Positions 5,974 through 13,130 of a stretch of DNA of 13,956 nucleotides are shown here, one piece after another. This DNA comes from Pseudomonadota bacterium (lineage in GTDB: Bacteria; Pseudomonadota; Gammaproteobacteria; Burkholderiales; Thiobacillaceae), in contig JAKACL010000045.1 of the NCBI GenBank assembly GCA_021821425.1, positions 1 to 13,956 of the forward strand, written 5' to 3'. The number at the start of each line of letters is the position of its first letter. Within the stretch, counting starts at the first letter, position 1. A program made the translations under genes and the position numbers. The notes beneath the pieces were generated by a model. That model was not told where the DNA came from and ran no database searches. It saw only the letters and a program-made list of their open reading frames with translations.

Positions 5974-6927
5974 ATGCGCCATTTCAGGAAGATGTATATC
6001 CCTTTGCTGATTGCGGCACTGCTTGCCGGCTGCGGCGATGGCAAGAAGGAGGCGGCTGCGGGTGAAAAAGCCCCGACGCAGGTCGCGGCCCGAGTCAACG
6101 GCACCGAGCTGACGGTGCACCAGGTGAATTACGCGCTGCAGCGCATCCCCAATCTGGACAAGGAGCAATCCCGGCCAGCTTCGCTGCAGGTGGTGCGCAA
6201 CCTGGTGGATCAGGAACTGCTGGTGCAGAAGGCGCAGACCGACAAGCTGGACCGCGATCCCGCCGTGGTGCAGGCGCTGGACGCGGCGCGCCGCCAGATT
6301 CTGGCCGAGGCCTGGATGGGCCGCAAGCTGGGCACGCCACCCGAGCCGTCTGACGCCGAAGTATCGGACTATTTCAACCGGCACCCCGAGCTGTTCAGCA
6401 ACCGCAAGGTGTATCGCCTGCAGGAAATCTCGATCAAGGCGCCGAAAGAGAAGCACGACGCCATTCGCGCGCAGATGGGCGCATCCAAAACGCTGAACGA
6501 TTTCGGCGCGTGGCTGAAGGCGGAAAATCTGCCGGCCAAAGCGGCGCAGGGGGTGAAGCCAGCCGAGCAGTTGCCGCTGGAGATGCTGCCCCGGCTGGCC
6601 AGGATGTCCGACGGCCAGGCCATGGTGGTGAACGCGCCGAACGGCCTGCTGGTGGTCGTGCTTGCCGGTTCGCAGGCGCAGCCGGTGACGCTGGAGCAGG
6701 CCAGGCCCGCGATCGTGCGCCTGCTGCAGACGCAGGCGCGCCAGAAAGCGGCCAAGGCCGAGCTGGATGCGCTGAAGGCCGCTGCCAAAATCGAATATAT
6801 GGGCGAATTCGTCGATGCGGGCAAGGAAGCGCCTGGTCCGGTAACCGAACCGACGGAAAAAACGCAAAAAGTCACTCCCGATGCTGACGCCGACGCGATC
6901 AGCAAAGGGATTTCCGGCCTGAAATAA
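5974..6927 (+). CDS. epsD: EpsD family lipoprotein (SurA/PpiC-like)
   Basis: A 317-aa member of the EpsD family, annotated in exosortase-linked EPS clusters as peptidyl-prolyl cis-trans isomerase. The N-terminus has a lipobox LLAGC with Cys20; the following Gly (not Asp) points to the outer membrane. A SurA_N-like segment (VAARVNGTELTVHQVNYAL) starts near residue 38, followed by helical repeats and YRLQEISI leading into the region where a parvulin domain would sit. Residues of the classical parvulin active site are not obvious, so a chaperone or scaffold role may be more likely than catalysis. A Lys/Glu/Pro-rich tail follows residue 285. GAGGA at 5961-5965 supports the ATG. A candidate operator lies upstream. 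Confidence 0.88.
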   Translation: MRHFRKMYIPLLIAALLAGCGDGKKEAAAGEKAPTQVAARVNGTELTVHQVNYALQRIPNLDKEQSRPASLQVVRNLVDQELLVQKAQTDKLDRDPAVVQALDAARRQILAEAWMGRKLGTPPEPSDAEVSDYFNRHPELFSNRKVYRLQEISIKAPKEKHDAIRAQMGASKTLNDFGAWLKAENLPAKAAQGVKPAEQLPLEMLPRLARMSDGQAMVVNAPNGLLVVVLAGSQAQPVTLEQARPAIVRLLQTQARQKAAKAELDALKAAAKIEYMGEFVDAGKEAPGPVTEPTEKTQKVTPDADADAISKGISGLK

Positions 6928-6965
6928 TCCGATGGGCGTGGCGGCAAGCGCGCCCGTATTTAACC

Positions 6966-7625
6966 ATGTCCCCCTTATTCGTCCGTGCCCTGCCGTTCGG
7001 GCTCTATATCGCCCTGCTTGTGCTGGAAGGCCTGTTGCCCGACTGGCTGCCGGGTTTCGATGTCCGCTGGCTGTACCCGGTGAAAGCCGGGCTGGTGGCG
7101 CTTGCGCTGATGCTGCTGTGGCGGCATTACACCGAATTGCGGACCTGGGGCCTGTCGTCCGTGCATCTGCTGCTGTCGGTCGTTGTGGGCATCGTGGTGC
7201 TGGTTCTGTGGATCAATCTCGACGCCGGCTGGATGCTGCTCGACGCGCCGGGCGAAGGCTACAACCCGACGGACGAAGCCGGTCGAATCGACTGGCTGCT
7301 GGTGGCCTTCCGCATCGCCGGCGCCGCGCTGGTGGTGCCGGTCATGGAAGAATTGTTCTGGCGTTCGTTCATTCTGCGCTGGGTGCAGCAATCCGATTTC
7401 ATGAACCTGAACCCGGCTCGGATCGGCCTCAAGGCGCTGCTCATCGCCAGCGCGCTGTTCGCCGTCGAACACCTGCAATGGCTGGCCGGACTGATCGCCG
7501 GCCTGGCCTATGGCTGGCTGTATATCCGCACCCGCACCCTGTGGGCGCCCGTCATCGCACATGCCGTCACCAACGGCGCGCTGGGCGCCTACGTGGCGGC
7601 CACAGGCCGGTGGAGTTTCTGGTGA
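6966..7625 (+). CDS. CAAX-type (CPBP) intramembrane protease of the exosortase locus
   Basis: A 219-aa integral membrane protein with about 6 hydrophobic segments. The CPBP/Abi motifs are all present: EELFWR (Glu128, Glu129, Arg133), FAVEH with His169, and HAVTN with His199 and Asn203, which together would form the metal-dependent intramembrane active site. It fits the group annotated as CAAX prenyl protease-related protein in exosortase gene clusters. Its substrate is unknown; bacterial farnesylation is absent, so processing of a membrane or sorted protein is the likely role (inference). The ATG at 6966 has only a weak ribosome binding site. The stop at 7623-7625 overlaps the GTG start of epsL, so the two are translationally coupled. 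Confidence 0.87.
   Translation: MSPLFVRALPFGLYIALLVLEGLLPDWLPGFDVRWLYPVKAGLVALALMLLWRHYTELRTWGLSSVHLLLSVVVGIVVLVLWINLDAGWMLLDAPGEGYNPTDEAGRIDWLLVAFRIAGAALVVPVMEELFWRSFILRWVQQSDFMNLNPARIGLKALLIASALFAVEHLQWLAGLIAGLAYGWLYIRTRTLWAPVIAHAVTNGALGAYVAATGRWSFW
7612..7615 (+). promoter_or_regulatory. Ribosome binding site deciding the epsL start
   Basis: GGAG at 7612-7615 sits 6 bases before the GTG at 7622, inside the last codons of the protease gene. It supports the GTG over the long upstream extension of the same frame. Confidence 0.7.
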
Positions 7626-8815
7626 GGCGCGCGCCGCCGCTTGCCGGGCTGGCGATGCTGGGCGCGCTGCTGGCCTTGCCCGCGCTGGCGAAAGAAGGCG
7701 ACACCTTCCGCCCGTTCGTCTCCTACGCGCGCCATTACGACAGCAACCTGTTTCGTCTCGCCGAGAGCGAATATGCATTGGTGCCGCAGCGATCCGACCA
7801 GTATGGCGTACTCGGCGCCGGACTGAACGTGGACTGGCAGCCGGGGCGCCAGCACATCATCGCCAGCGCGAGCAAAAACCAGGTACGTTTTGCGCGCAAC
7901 GCCCAGCTGGATTACGACGGCTCGGATTACCAGCTGAAATGGAACTGGCGGCTGGGCAACCGCTGGTCGGGCTGGGTGGGCGCAACCGAGAGCGTCACGC
8001 AAAGCAGCTTCAGCGATCTGGCGGGCCTGCAGATCAACAACCAGGTCACCCGCGACAGCCGGTTTGCCAATGCCGACTGGCAGTTGCATCCGCGCTGGCA
8101 TGCGGGGCTGGGCACGGCAACGTCCTCTGCGACCAATAGCACGGTGCAGCGGGCGCCGCTGGATTATGAAGATCAAAGCATTTGGGCCACGCTGGGCTAC
8201 GCCACCCCCAAGGGCAGCAAGCTGCGCGGCGAAATTCGGCGTATAGAGGGCGAATATCCCAACCGCCTGTCGGGCGTGTCCGTCGACCGCGCCTATACGC
8301 AGACCGAATACAACCTGCTGGGCGACTGGAACGCGAGCGGCAAGCTGGCTGCGCACGCGAAAGCGGGGTATGTGAAACGCCAGAACGATACGCTGGCGCA
8401 ACGTGATTTTTCCGGTGTGGCGGGACGGCTGTCGGCAGACTATTTTCCAACCGGAAAAACCGCGCTGAACTGGGCGATCTATCGTGAAATCGCAAATTCG
8501 GACGACCTCAACGCCACTTATCAGGTGAGCACCGGAACCAGCCTTGGCGCAGCCTGGCAGGCTACCGGGAAAATCACCCTGCGCGCTGACGCCACGTTCG
8601 AGAATCGTCGTTTCCAGGGCGATACCGGCCTGGTCGTCCCGGGCTTGCAGCAGCGCGATGAGGACACCCTGGGCGGCTCGCTGTCGATGCGTTACGCCCC
8701 GGTACGCATGGCCACAATCGACGTCGGCCTGCAGGCCGGGCGTCGCGATTCGAATATGACAGCCAACGATTACAAGTTTCATGGAGCGTTTGTTAGTGTT
8801 CGGGCAGATTTCTAG
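7622..8815 (+). CDS. epsL: EpsL family outer-membrane protein
   Basis: A 397-aa predicted outer-membrane beta-barrel of the EpsL type, found in exosortase-B EPS clusters and thought to take part in polysaccharide export. The GTG at 7622 is chosen although the frame stays open back to 6932: GTG gives a proper signal peptide (MRRAPPLAGLAMLGALLALPALA, cleavage after residue 23), has GGAG 6 bases upstream, and overlaps the previous stop as GTGA. The longer version would read through the protease gene in another frame. The mature part begins EGDTFRPFVSYARHYDSNLFRL, is full of amphipathic strands, and ends in phenylalanine (VSVRADF), the usual barrel C-terminal signal. A REP-like cluster follows directly. 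Confidence 0.87.
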   Translation: MRRAPPLAGLAMLGALLALPALAKEGDTFRPFVSYARHYDSNLFRLAESEYALVPQRSDQYGVLGAGLNVDWQPGRQHIIASASKNQVRFARNAQLDYDGSDYQLKWNWRLGNRWSGWVGATESVTQSSFSDLAGLQINNQVTRDSRFANADWQLHPRWHAGLGTATSSATNSTVQRAPLDYEDQSIWATLGYATPKGSKLRGEIRRIEGEYPNRLSGVSVDRAYTQTEYNLLGDWNASGKLAAHAKAGYVKRQNDTLAQRDFSGVAGRLSADYFPTGKTALNWAIYREIANSDDLNATYQVSTGTSLGAAWQATGKITLRADATFENRRFQGDTGLVVPGLQQRDEDTLGGSLSMRYAPVRMATIDVGLQAGRRDSNMTANDYKFHGAFVSVRADF

Positions 8816-8844
8816 GGGAGCCCTGAACAAATCGTCATTGCGCT

Positions 8845-8953
8845 GTAGGTCGGGAAGACCTTCCCGACGCAACGGGCGGGGGGTAAGCGGAGGTGTCGGG
8901 AAAGTATTCCCGACCTACGGATAGTAGGCGTAGGGCGGGAACACTTTCCCACC
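8845..8953. repeat. REP-like cluster of three hairpin units
   Basis: Three related palindromes lie between epsL and epsE. Unit 1 is GTCGGGAA-GACC-TTCCCGAC (8849-8868). Unit 2 is GTCGGGAA-AGTA-TTCCCGAC (8895-8914). Unit 3 (8934-8953) is a decayed copy with a 4-nt loop and one C-A mismatch. GTAGGTCGGGAA (8845-8856) is also the exact reverse complement of TTCCCGACCTAC (8907-8918), so units 1 and 2 are inverted relative to each other and can form one large cruciform, the classic REP/BIME layout. No T tract follows. No RAYT transposase is in this window. Confidence 0.8.
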
Positions 8954-9050
8954 GCTGTGGCTGGATAGCCAGTTTTCGACGGCTTGTCCAGCACGTAATT
9001 TCAGCAAGGGTGCGGCAGCCATTGCAGCTGTCGCCGAATGGAGAGTAACG

Positions 9051-9845
9051 ATGATCGGGTTGTGGCGTAGTGTTTTGATGATGTGCGCGGTGCTGCTGGC
9101 AGCGCCCGCATGGAGCGCGGATAACGACTACCGCATGGGCACTGGCGATGTGCTGCGCATCACGGTGTATGGCCAGCCCGATCTCACCACCGAAGCGCGC
9201 GTGGGCGAAAGCGGCAACATCACGTTTCCGCTGATCGGCAAGGTCAGGCTGGCCGGCGCCACGCCCGCCGAGGGCGAAGCCGAAATCGCGCAGCGCCTGA
9301 GCAAGGGCGGTTTCATCCTCGAACCCTTCGTCACGCTCAACGTGCTGCAATACCGCAGCCAGCAGATTTCGGTGCTGGGGCGGGTCAACCGGCCGGGCAA
9401 ATTCGTGCTGGAAAAAGTCAGCCGCGTCTCCGATGCGCTGGCGCTGGCCGGCGGCATCATCGCCGACGGCGCCGACACCGTCACCCTGGTGCGCACGCGC
9501 GACGGCAAGACCGAATACCGCGATATCGATGTGGTCGCGCTGTTCAAGCCAGGCGGCGAAGCCAGCAACGTCCTGATACAGGACGGCGACATCGTCAACG
9601 TGGCGCGCCAGCCGATGTTCTACATCTACGGCGAAGTGCAGCGTCCCGGCGCGTTCCGTCTGGAACAGAACATGAGCGTGGTGCAGGCCCTGTCGATGGG
9701 CGGCGGCGTGACCGCGCGCGGCACCCAGAAAGGCATCCGGATTCTGCGCCGCGACGCCAAAGGCGGCATGCAGGAGCTGGACACCGAACTGGCCGATCTG
9801 CTGAAAAAAGACGATGTGGTCTACGTCAAGGAAAGCCTGTTTTAA
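9051..9845 (+). CDS. epsE: EpsE, Wza-type polysaccharide export protein
   Basis: A 264-aa periplasmic/outer-membrane polysaccharide export protein. After a signal peptide (MIGLWRSVLMMCAVLLAAPAWSA, cleavage about residue 23) comes the poly_export (PES) domain, YRMGTGDVLRITVYGQPDL through about residue 102, then two SLBB domains: ISVLGRVNRPGKFVL (106-120) and YIYGEVQRPGAFRLE (191-205). These build the channel that takes the polymer across the outer membrane together with EpsF. There is no lipobox: the only N-terminal Cys (12) is inside the hydrophobic core, so unlike E. coli Wza it is probably not a lipoprotein. GGAGAG upstream supports the ATG. It is the first gene after the REP-like cluster and is spaced 12 bases from epsF. 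Confidence 0.94.
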   Translation: MIGLWRSVLMMCAVLLAAPAWSADNDYRMGTGDVLRITVYGQPDLTTEARVGESGNITFPLIGKVRLAGATPAEGEAEIAQRLSKGGFILEPFVTLNVLQYRSQQISVLGRVNRPGKFVLEKVSRVSDALALAGGIIADGADTVTLVRTRDGKTEYRDIDVVALFKPGGEASNVLIQDGDIVNVARQPMFYIYGEVQRPGAFRLEQNMSVVQALSMGGGVTARGTQKGIRILRRDAKGGMQELDTELADLLKKDDVVYVKESLF

Positions 9846-9857
9846 GGGACGCCTGCC

Positions 9858-11246
9858 ATGAACTTCACCCAATTCCTGCTGATTCTGAATGCGCGCAAGC
9901 GGATCATCCTCGGCGTGCTGCTGTTCACCGTTGCCGTCACCGCAGCGGTGAGCCTGCTGCTGCCCAAGGAATACACGGCGACCACCACGCTGATCGTCGA
10001 TTCCAAGAGCAAGGACCCCATCACCGGCCAGATGCTGCCGTCGCAGATGTTCCCTGGCTACCTGGCCACGCAGATCGACATCATCAAAAGCAGCCAGGTC
10101 GCCAATCGTGTGGTGCGCGATCTGAAGCTGGCTGAGAACCCGGCCACCCGTCAACAGTTCATGGAGGCAACAAAGGGCGAAGGCACGATCGAGCAGTGGC
10201 TGGCCGATCTGCTGCTGCAGAAGCTGAGCGTCGAGCCCTCGCGCGAATCCAGCATCATCTCGGTCGAATTCAGCGGTTCCGATCCGCGCTTTGCCGCGAT
10301 TGTCGCCAACGCCTTCACCAAGGCCTATATCGAAACCAGCCTCGACCTGCGCGTGGCGCCGGCCAGGCTGACGGCCACCTGGTTCGACCAGCAGATCGTC
10401 CAGCTGCGCGAGAAAGTCGATCAGGCGCAGCAAAAGCTCACCGCCTATCAGCGCGACAACGGCATCGTCGAATCCGAAGAGCGGCTCGACGTCGAAACCC
10501 GCCGCATGGCCGATCTGGCCGCGCAAATGGTGGCCGCACAGTCGGCGTCGTACGATGCCAGCTCGCGCACGCGCGACAGCGGCAGCCTGCCTGAAGTCAT
10601 CAACAACCCCGTGGTGCAAAGCCTGAAGTCGCAAGTGGCGCAGGGCGAAGGCAAGCTGGCCGAAATGGCCAAGCGCGTGGGTGCGAGCCATCCCGACCTG
10701 ATTCGTCTGCAGGCCGAGGTGAACACCTACAAGCTCAAGCTTGCCAATGAGCTCAGCACTGCGTCGCGCGGCATCGGCGCCACTGCCGGCGCGGCACGCC
10801 AGCGCTTCAACGAGCTGTCAGGCGCATTCGAGCGGCAAAAAGGCAAAGTGCTCGAACTGAAGCAGCAGCGCGAAGAAGCCACCCTGCTGGCGCGCGATCT
10901 CGAAAACGCCCAGCGCATCTACGATTCCGCCCTGCAGCGCTACGGCCAGAGCCGCATGGAAGCGCAATCCACGCAGACCGACATCGCGGTGCTGAACCCG
11001 GCCGTCGCACCCACCCAGGCATCCCGGCCGCGCGTGACGTTCAACCTGCTGCTGGCGGTGTTTTTTGGCACCCTGCTGGGCGTAAGCCTGGGATTCCTGA
11101 TCGAATTGCTGGACCGGCGCGTGCGTTCCGGCCAGGACATCGTGGGTGGGCTGGAGATTCCGGTGCTGGCCGAAGTGTCGAAAAACGGCAGCCTGTTCGA
11201 GACCATGCGCCGCCTGTTTCATCGCAACCGTACCGCGATGGCTTGA
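9858..11246 (+). CDS. epsF: EpsF, Wzz-type chain-length determinant protein
   Basis: A 462-aa inner-membrane polysaccharide co-polymerase of the EpsF group. The Wzz domain starts at residue 1, with the first membrane segment at about 16-36 and KEYTATTTLIVDSKSKDP directly after it. A long periplasmic helical/coiled-coil part follows (about 165-370, rich in Gln, Glu, Lys and Ala). The proline-rich stretch LNPAVAPTQASRPRV (379-393) precedes the second membrane segment (about 395-417). A short cytoplasmic tail of about 45 residues carries no ATPase domain, which is instead encoded separately by epsG. It sets polymer length and links the export channel to assembly. AGGGA lies 9 bases upstream of the ATG. 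Confidence 0.94.
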   Translation: MNFTQFLLILNARKRIILGVLLFTVAVTAAVSLLLPKEYTATTTLIVDSKSKDPITGQMLPSQMFPGYLATQIDIIKSSQVANRVVRDLKLAENPATRQQFMEATKGEGTIEQWLADLLLQKLSVEPSRESSIISVEFSGSDPRFAAIVANAFTKAYIETSLDLRVAPARLTATWFDQQIVQLREKVDQAQQKLTAYQRDNGIVESEERLDVETRRMADLAAQMVAAQSASYDASSRTRDSGSLPEVINNPVVQSLKSQVAQGEGKLAEMAKRVGASHPDLIRLQAEVNTYKLKLANELSTASRGIGATAGAARQRFNELSGAFERQKGKVLELKQQREEATLLARDLENAQRIYDSALQRYGQSRMEAQSTQTDIAVLNPAVAPTQASRPRVTFNLLLAVFFGTLLGVSLGFLIELLDRRVRSGQDIVGGLEIPVLAEVSKNGSLFETMRRLFHRNRTAMA

Positions 11247-11280
11247 CGTACACCCTACCGCATAAGCCGAGGTTAATAAT

Positions 11281-12168
11281 ATGAATTCACCCCACCGTGC
11301 CAGCGAGCAGGGCAGCATTGCCGAAGCGGCCACCAGCATTCGCGCCGACTCCCATATCGGCAAGTTGTTGCTGGATGCCGGCAAGCTCAGGCCGCAGGAC
11401 ATGGAGCGCGTGCTCCAACTGCAACAGGAGCAGAATTTGCGTTTTGGCGAGGCCGCGCAAAAACTCGGCCTGGTGACCGAGGCCGACATCCGGCAAGCGC
11501 TGTCGCACCAGTTTGCATTCCCCTATATTCCCGCTGCCGAGGCAGGCCTCAGCCCCGAACTCACTGCCGCCACCGCACCCTACAGCAAGGAGGCCGAGGC
11601 ACTGCGTTCGGTGCGCTCGGAACTGCTGCTGCGCTGGTTCAACGAGGGCCGCAAAACGCTGGCAATCGGCAGCGCGCGCGCAGACGAAGGCGCGAGCTAT
11701 CTGGCTGCCAACCTGGCCGTGCTGTTCGCACAGATGGGGCGCAAGGTGCTGCTGATCGACGCCAACATGCGGCAGCCGCATCAGCATGAAATTTTCAGCC
11801 TGGGCAACGGCATGGGGCTGTCCGACATCCTGGCCGAACGCGTGCCTTCGGTGCAGGTCCATACCGTCAAGCCGTTTCCGACCCTGGCCGTGCTGTCCGC
11901 CGGATCGCCGCCGCCCAACCCGGCCGAACTGCTGGTGCGCCCAAGCTTTGGCGCGCTGCTGTCCGGGCTGGAAACCAGCTACGACATCATATTGCTCGAC
12001 GTCGCCCCGGCACAGCTCAGTTCGGACTTTCAATTGGTCGCAGCGCGCGCCGGCGGCATGTTGATCGCCACCCGCCGCAACGTCAGCCGCCTGGCCGCGC
12101 TGACCGAACTGAAGGAAAAAATCACGCACACCGGCGCGCAGATTGTGGGCGCCGTCGTCCTGGGGTGA
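11281..12168 (+). CDS. epsG: EpsG, BY-kinase-like ATPase with MshEN-like N-terminus
   Basis: A 295-aa cytoplasmic protein of the EpsG (chain-length tyrosine kinase) group, the expected partner of EpsF. Residues 25-77 hold two 24-residue motifs (25-48 and 54-77) separated by 5 residues, matching the MshEN c-di-GMP-binding layout. The EX2RX2R oligomerisation motif is kept (Glu106, Arg109, Arg112). The ATPase core is degenerate: the Walker A region reads SARADEGASY (131-140), with Ala138 where GK[ST] needs Lys. Walker A' is LLIDANMRQP, with Asp160 kept but Asn162 in place of the second Asp. Walker B Asp240 is kept. The C-terminus ends at AVVLG with no tyrosine cluster. It may thus be a non-phosphorylating regulator. 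GAGGT precedes the ATG. Confidence 0.88.
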   Translation: MNSPHRASEQGSIAEAATSIRADSHIGKLLLDAGKLRPQDMERVLQLQQEQNLRFGEAAQKLGLVTEADIRQALSHQFAFPYIPAAEAGLSPELTAATAPYSKEAEALRSVRSELLLRWFNEGRKTLAIGSARADEGASYLAANLAVLFAQMGRKVLLIDANMRQPHQHEIFSLGNGMGLSDILAERVPSVQVHTVKPFPTLAVLSAGSPPPNPAELLVRPSFGALLSGLETSYDIILLDVAPAQLSSDFQLVAARAGGMLIATRRNVSRLAALTELKEKITHTGAQIVGAVVLG

Positions 12169-12172
12169 TGCC

Positions 12173-13066
12173 ATGAGCATGCTTGCCCCGCATCCCTCCG
12201 CGCTGCCCGGCACCGCAGCACCCCTTGGGCTCTGGTGGCCGATCGTGCTTGGCTTGCTGGCGCTGTACGTGCCCACCTACTGGATGCTGGCGCACGGAAT
12301 CTGGAACTCGGAGGAACAGGCCCACGGGCCCATCGTGCTGGTGGTCACCCTGTTCCTCGTCTGGCAAAACCGTGCCGTATTCACGGCCGACGCCAGCGCA
12401 CCCACGCGCGTCGAGGCGGCAACCGGCTGGACACTGCTGATCGTCGGCCTGCTGGCCTACGCGTTGGGACGCTCGCAGGACATCCTGTTGATGGAAGTCG
12501 GCTCGCAGATTCCGGTCATTCTCGGCGCGCTGCTCGTTACCCTGGGCATGCGCGCTGCGCGCGCCTTGTGGTTTGCGCTGTTCTTCCTGCTGTTCATGAT
12601 CCCGTTGCCGGGCTTCGTGGTCGATGCCGCCACCGGACCGCTCAAGCAATACATCTCGGTGATCGCCGAGCAGGTGCTCTATATGGCGGGGTATCCCATC
12701 GCGCGCAGCGGCGTCACGCTCACCGTGGGGCAATACCAGCTGCTGGTGGCCGACGCCTGCTCCGGCCTGCACTCCATGTTCAGCCTGTCGGCCATGGGGT
12801 TGTTGTATCTGTACCTGATGCAGCGCACCAGTCTCGCGCGCAACCTCATCATCATGGCCGCCATTCTGCCGATTGCCTTCGCCGCCAACATCGTGCGCGT
12901 CATGGTCCTGATCCTGGTGACCTACCACCTGGGCGACGAAGCGGGACAGGGTTTCCTGCACGACTTTGCCGGCATCATGCTGTTCGTCATTGGTCTGCTG
13001 TTTTTGTTTGCGCTGGACGGGGTGCTGGGCTTTTTCTTCCCCGACCGCGCGCGGGCGCAGGCCTGA
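12173..13066 (+). CDS. xrtB: Exosortase B
   Basis: A 297-aa multi-pass inner-membrane protein (about 8 hydrophobic segments) of the exosortase family, the cysteine transpeptidase-like enzymes that recognise PEP-CTERM tails of secreted proteins. The catalytic triad is visible: Cys196 in VADACSGLHSMFSL, Arg242 in AANIVRVMVL, and His263 in FLHDFAGIML. It is assigned to type B because of its setting with epsL/E/F/G upstream and epsI downstream. The ATG at 12173, 4 bases after the epsG stop, is chosen with a GGGGTG-like site upstream; the open frame extends to a TTG inside epsG, which is less likely. No PEP-CTERM substrate is encoded within this window. Confidence 0.93.
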   Translation: MSMLAPHPSALPGTAAPLGLWWPIVLGLLALYVPTYWMLAHGIWNSEEQAHGPIVLVVTLFLVWQNRAVFTADASAPTRVEAATGWTLLIVGLLAYALGRSQDILLMEVGSQIPVILGALLVTLGMRAARALWFALFFLLFMIPLPGFVVDAATGPLKQYISVIAEQVLYMAGYPIARSGVTLTVGQYQLLVADACSGLHSMFSLSAMGLLYLYLMQRTSLARNLIIMAAILPIAFAANIVRVMVLILVTYHLGDEAGQGFLHDFAGIMLFVIGLLFLFALDGVLGFFFPDRARAQA

Positions 13067-13070
13067 TGTC

Positions 13071-13130
13071 ATGCGCATGCAACTGAATCCGGTCAACATC
13101 TGCGTCCCGACGACTGAAAGCAGTTCATGA
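13071..13130 (+). CDS. Possible 19-aa leader peptide between xrtB and epsI
   Basis: A 20-codon frame (MRMQLNPVNICVPTTESSS, stop) starts 4 bases after the xrtB stop, and its TGA overlaps the epsI ATG as ATGA. It has no strong ribosome binding site and no recognisable family. It could couple translation of xrtB to epsI, or be chance; a frame this short is weak evidence on its own. Confidence 0.25.
   Translation: MRMQLNPVNICVPTTESSS

Noticed and set aside
6932..7621. N-terminal extension of the epsL frame
   Set aside because: It overlaps the whole CAAX protease gene in another frame, reads as Arg/Ala/Gly-rich nonsense, and the GTG at 7622 gives a signal peptide with its own ribosome site.
8951..8980. 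TGGCT-GGAT-AGCCA hairpin followed by TTTT, before epsE
   Set aside because: Only 5 bp of stem and four T's; too weak to call a terminator.
8835..10691. 618-codon minus-strand frame opposite epsE/epsF
   Set aside because: Composition typical of a GC-rich shadow (Asp, Gly, Arg, His, Gln); it crosses two well-supported genes and the REP-like cluster.
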